From positions 1 to 33,389 of the forward strand of contig CAJUIP010000037.1 in the NCBI GenBank assembly GCA_910586315.1: DNA of 33,389 bases. The letters run 5' to 3'. The position numbers and the translations under genes were made by a program. Origin of the DNA: an uncultured Lachnospiraceae bacterium (GTDB lineage Bacteria > Bacillota > Clostridia > Lachnospirales > Lachnospiraceae). The notes beneath the pieces were generated by a model. That model did no database searches. It saw only the letters and a list, made by a program, of their open reading frames with translations, and was not told where the DNA came from. Positions 23,555 to 31,650 of the stretch are shown one piece after another (position 1 is the first letter of the stretch; every line of letters begins with the position of its first letter).

Positions 23555-23727
23555 AAGTTTTTCTTCCTCCTAATAATTTTGTAGTTCTTGACTACGTCTT
23601 TATGGTTTCTTCCATTTCCCGGTTTTTACCGGTCGCTGATCTCCACCTGCGGTCCGCTGCCTGGATTGGTCACTCCGCGCAGAAAACAGCGCACAAAAAA
23701 CAAACGGCCGGAAAACGGTCTGATAAT

Positions 23728-23763
23728 ATTATAAGGGATGTTGCCAGATATTGCAACATCCCT
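23728..23763 (-). promoter_or_regulatory. ppdK promoter overlapped by a 30-bp palindrome
   Basis: On the minus strand TTGCAA (23756-23751), 17 bp, then TATAAT (23733-23728). The inverted repeat AGGGATGTTGC (23734-23744) / GCAACATCCCT (23753-23763) with an 8-bp centre covers the -35 and spacer. It has no T tract, so an operator is more likely than a terminator. The implied ppdK leader is ~165 nt; in it I see only small hairpins. Confidence 0.6.
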
Positions 23764-23793
23764 CTTCATAAACTTTTTCATTTTTTTCCAGTT

Positions 23794-24252
23794 TTAATAC
23801 ATTCCGCCAATGAATACGGACATTCCGATTCCCAACACGGCCCCGGCCACCACCTGGAGCGGCGTATGACCCACATATTCCTTTAATTTTTCCTGGAGGA
23901 ACACCCTGTCCAGATTCAAAATATTTTCAAAGAATACGCTGTTTAAAAGCTGTGCCTGCTTTCCCGTTTCCCTTCTCACCCCCATGGCGTCATACATGAC
24001 CACCATGGCCAGAACGAAGCTGACGGCAAATTCAAAGCTTCCCAGACCGTATTTCATTCCGGATGCTGTCGCCAGTGAACATACAGTCGCCGAATGGGAA
24101 CTTGGCATCCCGCCGGAACCGAACAGTCTCTCAGGGTTAAAAGAGTGATTTAAAACCACATCAATGATGGTCTTCAACACCTGCGCCACTGTCCAGCCCA
24201 GGACAGAACATATCAGCACCTGGTTTCCAAGTATCTCATCCCAAATAGTCAT
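23794..24252 (-). CDS. Divergent PAP2-family (DUF212/YuiD-like) membrane protein
   Basis: 152 residues with about four membrane helices. The conserved core is FGSGGMPSSHSATVCSLATASGMKYG (~45-70), containing the PSSHS phosphatase-type motif, then VMYDAMGVRRETGKQAQLLN (~86-105) and a C-terminal GHTPLQVVAGAVLG (the last PAP2-like motif). This matches the short divergent PAP2 family known as DUF212 and YuiD in Bacillus. A lipid or polyprenyl phosphate phosphatase activity is suggested by motif but not shown for the family. It lies 39 nt downstream of glgA and may be cotranscribed with it; I see no functional link to glycogen. Confidence 0.92.
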   Translation of the reverse strand: MTIWDEILGNQVLICSVLGWTVAQVLKTIIDVVLNHSFNPERLFGSGGMPSSHSATVCSLATASGMKYGLGSFEFAVSFVLAMVVMYDAMGVRRETGKQAQLLNSVFFENILNLDRVFLQEKLKEYVGHTPLQVVAGAVLGIGMSVFIGGMY

Positions 24253-24291
24253 GGTTTCCTCCGTGCTGTCAGATAATCAGTCCCTTTCCGT

Positions 24292-25737
24292 TTAATATCC
24301 GATAAGCCAGTCATAGAGCTCCTGATACTTGTTTGCGGATGTATTCCAGGAGAAATCCACTGCCATGCCCCTGTCAATGATCTTGTTCCACTCCCGTTTC
24401 TTATCGTAATAAATATACTTCGCGTAGCGGATAATATTTAACATTTCGTGAGCATTGTAGTTGGTGAAGGAGAAGCCGGTTCCGGTTCCCTCATACTCAT
24501 TATAGGGCCATACAGTATCCTTAAGGCCGCCTGTCTCGCGGACGATCGGAACGGTACCATAGCGGAGTGCCATCAGCTGACTTAAACCGCAGGGCTCGAA
24601 TAAGGACGGCATCAGGAACGCATCACAGGCCGCGTAAATTTTATGGGACAGCGGCTCGGAATAATAAATCTGAGCAGATACGCGGTCATGATATTTCCAG
24701 TCATAATGACGGAACATGTTCTCGTATTTGGCATCTCCGGTTCCTAAAACCACCAGCTGCACATCCTCTGTACAGATTTCATCCATCACGCACTGAATCA
24801 AATCCAGGCCTTTCTGGTCTGTCAGCCGGGACACAATACCGATCATAAATTTCTTATCATCTCTTGCAAGTCCCAGTTCCTCCTGAAGTGCACGCTTATT
24901 TTTTATCTTTTCCTTGCGGAAATTCCTCGCATTATAATTCTGAGCAATGAATGTATCCGTCTCCGGATTAAAGTCGTCATAGTCAATTCCGTTTACAATT
25001 CCGCGCAGGTCATTGGCACGGGCACGCATCAGTCCGTCTAAGCCCTCGCCATAGAACGGAGTCTTGATCTCGTCCGCATAGGTATTGCTTACGGTTGTGA
25101 TGGCGTCTGCATAAACCAGTCCGCCTTTTAACATATTTCCGTCTTTATATGCCTCCAGCTTATCCGGAGTAAAATAGTAATCCGGAAGTCCGGAAAATCT
25201 CTGGATGGTTTTCACATCCCACACACCCTGGAATTTCAGATTGTGAATGGTCATAACCGACTTCATATCCCTGAAAAATTCCCCGTCATGGAAACGGCCC
25301 TTTAAGTATACAGGGATCAGGCCCGTCTGCCAGTCATGACAGTGTACCACATCTGGTTTCCAGCCGATGACCGGAAGGGCAGATAAGGCCGCCTGTGAGA
25401 AGAAGGAAAACTTCTCCAGATCATAGAACCAGTCTCCATAGGGCTTATATCCCCAGAAATAGCTCTCATTATCAATAAAGTAGAAGGTAATCCCTTCATA
25501 TACGTACTGAAGGATCCCCACATAACGGCTCTGTCCCAGATAATCCATATAAAAATGACCAAGGTATGTCATTTCATTACGAAACTGTTCCTTAATACAA
25601 AGGTATTTTGGTATCATAACCCGTACATCAAAATACTGTTTATCAAAGCATTTCGGCAGGGAGCCTACAACATCTGCCAAACCGCCCGTTTTTATAAAAG
25701 GAACCGCTTCCGAAGCAACAAACAAAACTTTCTTCAT
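24292..25737 (-). CDS. glgA: Glycogen (starch) synthase, GT5
   Basis: 481 residues, the standard length for bacterial GlgA. It transfers glucose from ADP-glucose to the non-reducing end of a growing alpha-1,4-glucan. The N-terminus has VASEAVPFIKTGGLADVVGSLP, with the KTGGL nucleotide-sugar loop at 16-20. The HCHDWQTGLIPVYLK motif, GIVNGIDYDDFNPETD, GIVSRLTDQKGLDLI and MPSLFEPCGLSQLMALRYGTVPIVRETGGLKDTV are all characteristic; the last carries the catalytic Glu. No other glg genes are in the window. An extended -10 box, TGTTATACT (25790-25782), lies upstream, so it is probably transcribed separately from spo0A. Reserve polysaccharide synthesis is often tied to sporulation in clostridia, which fits the neighbour but is only suggestive. 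Confidence 0.98.
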   Translation of the reverse strand: MKKVLFVASEAVPFIKTGGLADVVGSLPKCFDKQYFDVRVMIPKYLCIKEQFRNEMTYLGHFYMDYLGQSRYVGILQYVYEGITFYFIDNESYFWGYKPYGDWFYDLEKFSFFSQAALSALPVIGWKPDVVHCHDWQTGLIPVYLKGRFHDGEFFRDMKSVMTIHNLKFQGVWDVKTIQRFSGLPDYYFTPDKLEAYKDGNMLKGGLVYADAITTVSNTYADEIKTPFYGEGLDGLMRARANDLRGIVNGIDYDDFNPETDTFIAQNYNARNFRKEKIKNKRALQEELGLARDDKKFMIGIVSRLTDQKGLDLIQCVMDEICTEDVQLVVLGTGDAKYENMFRHYDWKYHDRVSAQIYYSEPLSHKIYAACDAFLMPSLFEPCGLSQLMALRYGTVPIVRETGGLKDTVWPYNEYEGTGTGFSFTNYNAHEMLNIIRYAKYIYYDKKREWNKIIDRGMAVDFSWNTSANKYQELYDWLIGY

Positions 25738-25781
25738 TCTGAACCCATCCTTCCGCTTAAATAGCCTTTGCAGTTATATTC

Positions 25782-25790
25782 AGTATAACA
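25782..25790 (-). promoter_or_regulatory. Extended -10 promoter of glgA
   Basis: TGTTATACT on the minus strand, 45 nt before the glgA start codon, with a weak -35. No clear terminator for spo0A is visible in the same 90-nt gap, so some readthrough is possible. Confidence 0.5.
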
Positions 25791-25827
25791 CACTTCGCTA
25801 AATTAAGAAAGTAGGTCCATCAATTTT

Positions 25828-26637
25828 TTAAATTCTTTTGTAATCCAGCCTAATTTTATCAGCAATCAGCGCAACGAATTCCGAGTTGGTGGGCTTTCCC
25901 TTTCCGCCGCTGACGGTATATCCGAATAACGCGTTTATGGTGTCCATTTTTCCCCTGCTCCAGGCCACCTCAATGGCATGGCGGATGGCCCTTTCCACAC
26001 GGCTTGGCGTAGTCTGATGCTTTTTTGCAATGGTGGGATATAAAATCTTGGTCACCGAGGACAGCATCTCCGAATCCTGCACGGACATGATGATGGCATC
26101 CCTCAGATACTGATACCCTTTAATATGTGCGGGGATTCCGATTTCATGCAGCATCTGTGTCACATCCGTTTCCAGATTCTGTTCCATGTAGGCCGCCTTA
26201 TCCAGATATGGCTGTACCATCCTTTCACTTCCCGAATTTCCGGAAACGCTTTTTCCGCGTCCGCGGCTCACCCTGCGGATTTTATCCAGAACCACGTCCC
26301 TGCTGAAGGGTTTCATGATATAATAGTTGGCCCCAAGGCGGAAGGCATCTTCTGTCACATCCTGGCTGCTGGCGGCGGTTACCATGATAAACGACGGGTT
26401 TCCTTTCATCTGCGTGTTATTTTTGACCTTTTCCATCACAGAAATTCCGTCCAGTCTTGGCATAATTACGTCCATAAGAACGATATCCGGATTGGTTCTT
26501 ACAATCATGTTGTAAGCGTCTTCGCCATTATCCGCCTTTCCCACAACATGAATGCCTTCTTCTTTCTCCAGTATTTCACCCAACAGATTTAAGGTCTGTC
26601 TGTTATCATCCGCAATCGCAATCGAAAGTTCTGCCAT
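25828..26637 (-). CDS. spo0A: Sporulation master response regulator Spo0A
   Basis: 269 residues. The receiver domain (1-~125) has the acidic pair Asp10-Asp11 in IAIADDN, phosphorylation site Asp56 in IVLMDVIMP and the conserved lysine in YYIMKPF (~108). After a linker, the Spo0A-specific DNA-binding domain (~150-269) includes DVTQMLHEIGIPAHIKGYQYLRDAI, the recognition region KHQTTPSRVERAIRHAIEVAWSRG and TVSGGKGKPTNSEFVALIADKIRL. When phosphorylated it switches the cell to sporulation and controls solvent, stress and stationary-phase genes. AGGAGG lies 8 nt before the ATG. A 0A box upstream suggests autoregulation. The usual upstream neighbour spoIVB is absent; a DUF815 ATPase gene sits there instead. 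Confidence 0.99.
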   Translation of the reverse strand: MAELSIAIADDNRQTLNLLGEILEKEEGIHVVGKADNGEDAYNMIVRTNPDIVLMDVIMPRLDGISVMEKVKNNTQMKGNPSFIMVTAASSQDVTEDAFRLGANYYIMKPFSRDVVLDKIRRVSRGRGKSVSGNSGSERMVQPYLDKAAYMEQNLETDVTQMLHEIGIPAHIKGYQYLRDAIIMSVQDSEMLSSVTKILYPTIAKKHQTTPSRVERAIRHAIEVAWSRGKMDTINALFGYTVSGGKGKPTNSEFVALIADKIRLDYKRI

Positions 26638-26720
26638 ATTTCTCCTCCTGAACTGTCACAAAAAATGATGCCTCGCTCCGGTTTTCCATTTTTTCCCAAA
26701 ACCCGGGAACGAATATCTCA

Positions 26721-26775
26721 ATTATAGTCTCAGTATGGAGAGTGGTGCAATGCAATTCGGCCGCAAATTTCGACA
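26721..26775 (-). promoter_or_regulatory. spo0A promoter region with a 0A box
   Basis: A perfect TATAAT (26726-26721) with a poor -35 lies 84 nt before the start codon. Upstream on the same strand is TGTCGAA (26775-26769), an exact match to the core 0A box, centred near -57. This fits known positive autoregulation of spo0A; which sigma factor is used is not clear. Confidence 0.6.
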
Positions 26776-26781
26776 TGGATT

Positions 26782-26819
26782 GACAAAAGAAAAGTCCCGG
26801 GTCAAAATTCTGCCCGGGA
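26782..26819 (-). terminator. Rho-independent terminator after the DUF815 gene
   Basis: TCCCGGG (26795-26801) and CCCGGGA (26813-26819) pair across an 11-nt loop. On the minus strand the stem is followed by CTTTTCTTTTGTC. It lies 8 nt after the ATPase stop codon and ends the ilv-DUF815 transcript. Confidence 0.85.
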
Positions 26820-26826
26820 GTGCCCA

Positions 26827-28140
26827 CTATTTCACAGTCAGAAGATAGTTTACAAACTGCTGGGCCGTCCGTCCGGAAAGGCCGCCGCCCCGCATTTCAA
26901 ACCGGTTGGCCTCATAACAGATTTCCTCGTCAGACATCTCCTCTTTGGCGATTCCCACCCGCCTTGCAAGCTTCACAGCCATGTCGTTAAAGCCGTTTTT
27001 ATCGGGCTTCGCGTAGAAAATGGAAAGGCCGAAACGGTTCACTAAGGACAGCTTTTCTTCCATGGTGTCGGAACGGTGCATGTCCTCGCCATGTTCCATA
27101 TCATTCCTGTCGCTTAAGGTCTCTTTGATCAGATGTCTGCGGTTGGAGGTGGCGTAAATCAGCACATTATCCGGTTTGGTCTCCACGCCGCCCTCAATAA
27201 CGGCCTTTAAAAATTTGTATTCCACCTCAAACTCTTCAAAGGATAAATCATCCATGTAAATGATGAATTTGTAATTGCGGTTCTTAATCCGAGCGATAAT
27301 GGCAGAGAGATCCTTAAACTGGTGTTTGTAAATCTCAATCATTCTGAGGCCCTGCGGATAAAACTGATTTACAATAGCTTTGATACTGGTGGACTTCCCG
27401 GTTCCGCTGTCGCCGAAAAGAAGTACATTATTGGCGGCTTTGCCTTCCACAAATGCCCGGGTATTTTCAACCAGCTTCCGCTTTTGGAGCCCATAACCGA
27501 TCAAATCATCCAGCATCACCGTATCCATATTGTTGATTGGCAGAAATTCAATGGAGCCATCCTCATTTCCTTTAATCCGGAAAGCCTTGTTTAAGCCAAA
27601 CATTCCCACGCCATAATCCCTGTAAAAGTCTGTCACATGCCGGAAGAATTCCCCGGAATCCCTGGACGTCTCAAGCTTTTCACTTAACGTGCGGACTTTT
27701 TCGCTGACATTTTTATTATACATCAGCTCTTTTTTGCGGATTGCCTTATAGTGGGTCAGATGGGTAAAGCAATCCACAAGAAGTTCCTCCTCCAGCCAGG
27801 AAAAATCATAGTCGAACAGCTTCATAAAGGTTTCAAAATCATGCTTTACAAAGCAGTTCACTGTACCCTCCTGGGCGCCCATTTTTTCACATACAAGACT
27901 AAACGGATTTTCACTGGTTATCAAAAGAAAGGTCAGGTAATTATGCCACAAGTTTTTATCAAAGGCATAATCTGTGGCTACGGTCAGAAGATTTTTCACC
28001 TGTCCGAACACTCTTGTCCTCAGGGCTTCCCTGGATTCTGTTCCGCTTTTTAATTTTTCACAGATATCGGCAAGCTGCCAGAGGATAGAGTCCTTTGGCA
28101 GCTGTCCATATACCAGCAGATTCGAAATAATCTGGTTCAT
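26827..28140 (-). CDS. DUF815-family AAA+ ATPase
   Basis: 437 residues. The N-terminal ~200 residues are helical and lack a known motif; the C-terminal half is an AAA+ module. Walker A is GDSGTGKS (243-250), Walker B is FIIYMDDLSF (~292-301), sensor-1 is NVLIYATSNRRHL, and the arginine-rich RGGGLSGRTAQQFVNYL region closes the protein. SIEFLPINNMDTVMLDDLIGYGLQKRKLVENT just before Walker A is typical of DUF815. No membrane segment is seen. The role of the family is unsettled. Its ATG directly follows the ilvD stop codon with no gap, so it should be translated from the ilv transcript by coupling. Why an ATPase should be coupled to branched-chain amino acid synthesis is unclear. Confidence 0.92.
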   Translation of the reverse strand: MNQIISNLLVYGQLPKDSILWQLADICEKLKSGTESREALRTRVFGQVKNLLTVATDYAFDKNLWHNYLTFLLITSENPFSLVCEKMGAQEGTVNCFVKHDFETFMKLFDYDFSWLEEELLVDCFTHLTHYKAIRKKELMYNKNVSEKVRTLSEKLETSRDSGEFFRHVTDFYRDYGVGMFGLNKAFRIKGNEDGSIEFLPINNMDTVMLDDLIGYGLQKRKLVENTRAFVEGKAANNVLLFGDSGTGKSTSIKAIVNQFYPQGLRMIEIYKHQFKDLSAIIARIKNRNYKFIIYMDDLSFEEFEVEYKFLKAVIEGGVETKPDNVLIYATSNRRHLIKETLSDRNDMEHGEDMHRSDTMEEKLSLVNRFGLSIFYAKPDKNGFNDMAVKLARRVGIAKEEMSDEEICYEANRFEMRGGGLSGRTAQQFVNYLLTVK

Positions 28141-29787
28141 CTATTCTACAATTGCTCCCTTGTCCGCGGAAGAAACGTTTCTCGCATACCGTTTCAAATA
28201 TCCGGTCAGTTTCTTCGGCTCTCTTAACTTCATGGTCTTCTTTCTCTCCTCCATTTCCTCATCGGAAACGAGAAGCTTAATCGTATAATTGGGGATGTCA
28301 ATGGCGATCCGGTCGCCGTCCTTCACATAGGCAATAGGGCCGCCTGCCGCCGCTTCCGGAGAAATATGTCCAATCGCCGCACCGCGGGATGCGCCTGAGA
28401 ATCTTCCGTCTGTCAAAAGGGCAACTGTGGTATCCAGTTTCATTCCCGCGATTGCAGATGTGGGAGAAAGCATTTCCCGCATACCCGGACCGCCGGATGG
28501 CCCCTCATACCGGATGACAACCACATCCCCGGAAGTAATCTTTCCGTCATAAATGGCGGAAATGGCCTCTTCCTCAGAATCAAAGCACCTGGCAGTTCCG
28601 GTATTAACAAGCATCTCCGGCTTAACGGCGGAGCGTTTTACAATTGCGCCGTTAGGGGCCAGATTTCCAAACAATACAGCAAGACCGCCTGTCCTGGAAT
28701 AAGGATTGGACATGGGACGGATCACCTCTTCATTACGATTTACAGCCCTGGCAACATTTTCAGCAACCGTTTTTCCTGTCACGGTCAGACAGTCCCCGTG
28801 AATCATTCCTGCATCCAGAAGCTGTTTTAACACAGCCGAAATACCGCCGGCCTGCATCAAATCCTGCATGTGGTGATGGCCGGCAGGTGCCAGATGGCAC
28901 AGGTTCGGAGTGCGCTCACTGATATCATTAATCATATGAAGATTGAATTCGATTCCCGCCTCATGAGCGATGGCCGGAAGATGAAGAGCCGAGTTTGTGG
29001 AGCACCCCAGCGCCATGTCGGCAGTCAGGGCATTCTCAAAGGATTTTGCATTGATAATATCTCTCGGACGGATATCCATTTCAAGCAGCTTCATAACCTG
29101 CATGCCTGCATTCTTAGCCAGGCGGGTACGTTCCGCATATACAGCCGGAATCGTCCCGTTTCCCGGAAGGCCGAGGCCCAAAACCTCCGTCAGGCAGTTC
29201 ATGGAATTGGCAGTGAACATGCCGGAGCAGGAACCGCAGCCGGGGCAGCTGCTTCCTTCGATTTCCGCAAGCTCATCGTCGTCAATTAAATTGGCTTTTC
29301 TTGCTCCCACTGCTTCGAATACGGAATTTAAGTCCCTCTGATTGATGGACAGCATGGGGCCGCCGGATACAAAAATACACGGCAGATTCAATCTTAAAGC
29401 CGCCATCAGCATACCCGGTACAATTTTGTCACAGTTGGGGATAAATACAAGAGCGTCGAAGCAATGGCCCTTTACCATGCACTCGATGGTATCCGCAATC
29501 AATTCACGGGAACTTAAGGAGAAATGCATGCCCTCGTGGCCCATGGCAATACCGTCGCAGACGCCGATGGTATTGAATTCCATGGGAGTTCCGCCCGCCG
29601 CAAGAACACCGTCCTTTGCAGCTCTGGCAACGGTTTGTAAGTGTACATGGCCCGGAGCGATTTCATTAAAGGAATTGACAATGCCCACGAACGGGCGTCT
29701 CATCTGCTCATCGCTGTAACCATCCGCTTTTAAAAGGGAGCGGTGCGGCGCATGCTCCACACCCAGTTTTACTTTATCTGAATTCAT
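28141..29787 (-). CDS. ilvD: Dihydroxy-acid dehydratase
   Basis: 548 residues, slightly short but within the family range. It dehydrates 2,3-dihydroxy-isovalerate and 2,3-dihydroxy-3-methylvalerate to the 2-oxo acids in valine, leucine and isoleucine synthesis. Iron-sulfur and metal-binding segments are clear: FIPNCDKIVPGMLMAA (first cluster cysteine) and SCPGCGSCSGMFTANSMNC (further cysteines). CDGIAMGHEGMHFSL, the ALGCSTNSALHLPAIAHE segment and TDGRFSGASRGAAIGHISPEA also fit. GGAGGAAAG precedes the ATG. It is separated from ilvC by 299 bp of repeats and hairpins, so its expression may be uncoupled from ilvBNC; I found no convincing promoter in that gap. Confidence 0.98.
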   Translation of the reverse strand: MNSDKVKLGVEHAPHRSLLKADGYSDEQMRRPFVGIVNSFNEIAPGHVHLQTVARAAKDGVLAAGGTPMEFNTIGVCDGIAMGHEGMHFSLSSRELIADTIECMVKGHCFDALVFIPNCDKIVPGMLMAALRLNLPCIFVSGGPMLSINQRDLNSVFEAVGARKANLIDDDELAEIEGSSCPGCGSCSGMFTANSMNCLTEVLGLGLPGNGTIPAVYAERTRLAKNAGMQVMKLLEMDIRPRDIINAKSFENALTADMALGCSTNSALHLPAIAHEAGIEFNLHMINDISERTPNLCHLAPAGHHHMQDLMQAGGISAVLKQLLDAGMIHGDCLTVTGKTVAENVARAVNRNEEVIRPMSNPYSRTGGLAVLFGNLAPNGAIVKRSAVKPEMLVNTGTARCFDSEEEAISAIYDGKITSGDVVVIRYEGPSGGPGMREMLSPTSAIAGMKLDTTVALLTDGRFSGASRGAAIGHISPEAAAGGPIAYVKDGDRIAIDIPNYTIKLLVSDEEMEERKKTMKLREPKKLTGYLKRYARNVSSADKGAIVE

Positions 29788-29840
29788 ATTCTTTCCTCCA
29801 GGGAATTATGGATTGGCCAGGTATTTTTAAGCCCGAGCTG

Positions 29841-29989
29841 TGCACGGACTACAAACTCTGGCCCGCTGTATCCGCAGTGCGCGGACTACAAGCTCTGGCT
29901 TGCCAAACCCGCAGTGCGCGGACTACAAGCTCTGGCTCGTCAAATCCGCAGTGCGCGGACTCGCGGCCTTTGGCCGCTCGTGCGCGGGC
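29841..29989. repeat. 37-bp tandem repeats and GC-rich hairpins in the ilvC-ilvD gap
   Basis: Three contiguous 37-bp units begin at 29841, 29878 and 29915, and a fourth partial unit at 29952. The shared core is TGCGCGGACTACAAGCTCTG, ending CCGCAG. The partial unit runs into GCGGCC-TTT-GGCCGC (29962-29976) and GGGC-TTC-GCCC, both perfect hairpins. Base composition is much richer in GC than other intergenic DNA here. The unit is not a multiple of three and no gene is supported. Confidence 0.9.
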
Positions 29990-29999
29990 TTCGCCCTAT

Positions 30000-30067
30000 A
30001 CAGACCAGGAATCTCCCTAACGCTTTCATGCAAGCATGACGCGGTAGGGTGCTTCCCGGTCTGTGCA
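30000..30067. repeat. Long imperfect hairpin next to the ilvC 3' end
   Basis: ACAGACC (30000-30006) pairs with GGTCTGT (30058-30064), then GGAA with TTCC, CCCTA with TAGGG, and at the tip CATGC-AA-GCATG. The nested stems span ~65 nt. There is no T tract on either strand, so a simple terminator is unlikely; attenuation, mRNA processing or a mobile repeat are possible. Confidence 0.6.
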
Positions 30068-30086
30068 CTGCTCATTGCTTTCGCGG

Positions 30087-31100
30087 CTATTTTGCCTCGT
30101 CAAGGTCTTGGGTTTGTTTCCAGCCCATTTTGGCTCTTAATTCACGCCCTGTCTGGGACGCAAGAGTTTCGGCGGCTGCTTTTCTCTTTGCGTTGAAACA
30201 GGTTCTGCCAACCTGGTTCTCTAAGATCCAGTTCTTGGCAAAGGTACCATCCTGAATTTCTTTTAACACCTGCTTCATCTCAGCCTTTACAGCATCCGTA
30301 ATGATTCTGGAACCTGTGCAGTAATCACCGTATTCCGCTGTATCGGAAATGGAGTAACGCATTCCCTCAAAGCCAGCGTTAAAGATCAGGTCAACGATCA
30401 GTTTCATCTCATGAATGCACTCAAAATAGGCGTTTTCCGGCTTGTAGCCAGCCTCTACCAGTGTGTTGAAACCGGCTTCCATAAGAGCCGTTACGCCGCC
30501 GCAGAGGACTGCCTGCTCGCCAAAAAGGTCTGTCTCTGTCTCTTCTTTAAAGGTTGTTTCAAGGATTCCTCCCCTTGCACCGCCGATGCCTGCAGCGTAA
30601 GCCTTGGCAACTTCCATAGAATTGCCGCTTGGGTCCTGCTCAACAGCTACCAGACAGGGAACGCCCTTGCCTGCAACGTACTGGGAACGAACCGTGTGTC
30701 CCGGCCCCTTGGGAGCGATCATAATTACGTTTACGCCGGCCGGCGGAATGATCTGTTTGAAGTGGATATTGAAACCATGTGCGAAACACAGTGTCTTGCC
30801 ATCAGTGATGTAGTCCTTGATATCGTTTTTATAAAGGGCCGCCTGTTTCTCATCGTTTACAAGAATCATGATGATATCGGCAGCTTTGACGGCATCAGCG
30901 GTATTCATAACGGTGAAGCCGTCCTCTTTTGCCTTTCCTGCGGACTTGGAGCCCTCATAAAGACCAATGATGACATCACAGCCGGAATCTCTTAAATTCA
31001 GTGCATGGGCATGTCCCTGGGAACCGTATCCCACAACGGCAATCTTCTTGCCGTCCAGAAGTGACAGATTGCAGTCTCTCTCGTAATACATCGTTGCCAT
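30087..31100 (-). CDS. ilvC: Ketol-acid reductoisomerase (class I)
   Basis: 337 residues, typical of short class I enzymes. It isomerises and reduces acetolactate and acetohydroxybutyrate to the dihydroxy acids. The Rossmann motif is VVGYGSQGHAHALNL (Gly24-Gly29), the cofactor-selecting loop is GLYEGSKSAGKA (46-57), the catalytic His108 is in FAHGF, and the C-terminal knotted domain holds EETETDLFGEQAVLCGG with metal-binding Asp and Glu. The loop keeps Ser51 and Ser53, which usually favour NADPH, but has Tyr-Glu where Arg is often found, so cofactor choice is uncertain. AAAGGAG lies before the ATG. It follows ilvN by 19 nt. Confidence 0.98.
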   Translation of the reverse strand: MATMYYERDCNLSLLDGKKIAVVGYGSQGHAHALNLRDSGCDVIIGLYEGSKSAGKAKEDGFTVMNTADAVKAADIIMILVNDEKQAALYKNDIKDYITDGKTLCFAHGFNIHFKQIIPPAGVNVIMIAPKGPGHTVRSQYVAGKGVPCLVAVEQDPSGNSMEVAKAYAAGIGGARGGILETTFKEETETDLFGEQAVLCGGVTALMEAGFNTLVEAGYKPENAYFECIHEMKLIVDLIFNAGFEGMRYSISDTAEYGDYCTGSRIITDAVKAEMKQVLKEIQDGTFAKNWILENQVGRTCFNAKRKAAAETLASQTGRELRAKMGWKQTQDLDEAK

Positions 31101-31119
31101 GATTTTTTCTCCTTTAATT

Positions 31120-31644
31120 TTAAAAATTATTTGTGACGTTTAATGTGTTTTCTATGCCTAAGCCAATCGCGATATCTCCCGACCGGCTAAGCTCCAGGAT
31201 TCCAAAGTCCCTTACTTTATCAATGAAGGAATGAACCTTCTCCTTATCCCCGGTGATCTCCGCTGTCAGGTGCTCCTCACCGAAGTCAATGACCTTTCCG
31301 CCATATTTGTTGATGAGATCCAGAACCTGATGTTTGGAGGATCCTCTCTGGGTTCCCGTCAGATGCATTTTAATGAACATATGCTGGGCAAAAGCCGCAT
31401 TTTCCGGCTCCAGCAGCGTTACAGACTTAACATCAATGAGCTTTTCCAGCTGTCTCATCACCTGGTCCTTCATATATTCGTCCCCCGTGGAAACGATGGT
31501 CATTCTCGAATATTCCGGGTTTTCTGTCTCGCCAACGGAGAGGGCATCAATATTATAACAGCGTTTTGCGTACAGGCCGGCAATGCGGTTTAAAACGCCG
31601 AAGCGGTTGCTTACAATTAAACCTACTGCGAATCTCTCTTCCAT
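31120..31644 (-). CDS. ilvN: Acetolactate synthase small (regulatory) subunit
   Basis: 174 residues. The N-terminal ACT domain (~1-75) begins ERFAVGLIVSNRFGVLNRIAGLYAKRCYNIDALSVGETENPEYSRMTIV, where the Gly-Val-Leu-x-Arg turn forms the valine-binding site in relatives. The C-terminal domain (~85-165) contains KMHLTGTQRGSSKHQVLDLINKYGGKVIDFGEEHLTAEITGDKEKV. It should bind the large subunit, raise its activity and confer feedback inhibition by branched-chain amino acids. The gene starts 6 nt after ilvB, and its ribosome site (AAAGGA) overlaps the ilvB end, so the subunits are translationally linked. Confidence 0.97.
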   Translation of the reverse strand: MEERFAVGLIVSNRFGVLNRIAGLYAKRCYNIDALSVGETENPEYSRMTIVSTGDEYMKDQVMRQLEKLIDVKSVTLLEPENAAFAQHMFIKMHLTGTQRGSSKHQVLDLINKYGGKVIDFGEEHLTAEITGDKEKVHSFIDKVRDFGILELSRSGDIAIGLGIENTLNVTNNF

Positions 31645-31650
31645 ACTTTC

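Noticed and set aside
29841..29989. Possible CRISPR array from 37-bp repeats
   Set aside because: The units are contiguous with no unique spacers and no cas genes are present.
29808..30196. Overlapping plus-strand frames in the ilvC-ilvD gap
   Set aside because: They arise from 37-bp repeats, whose period is not a multiple of three; no ribosome site or known domain.
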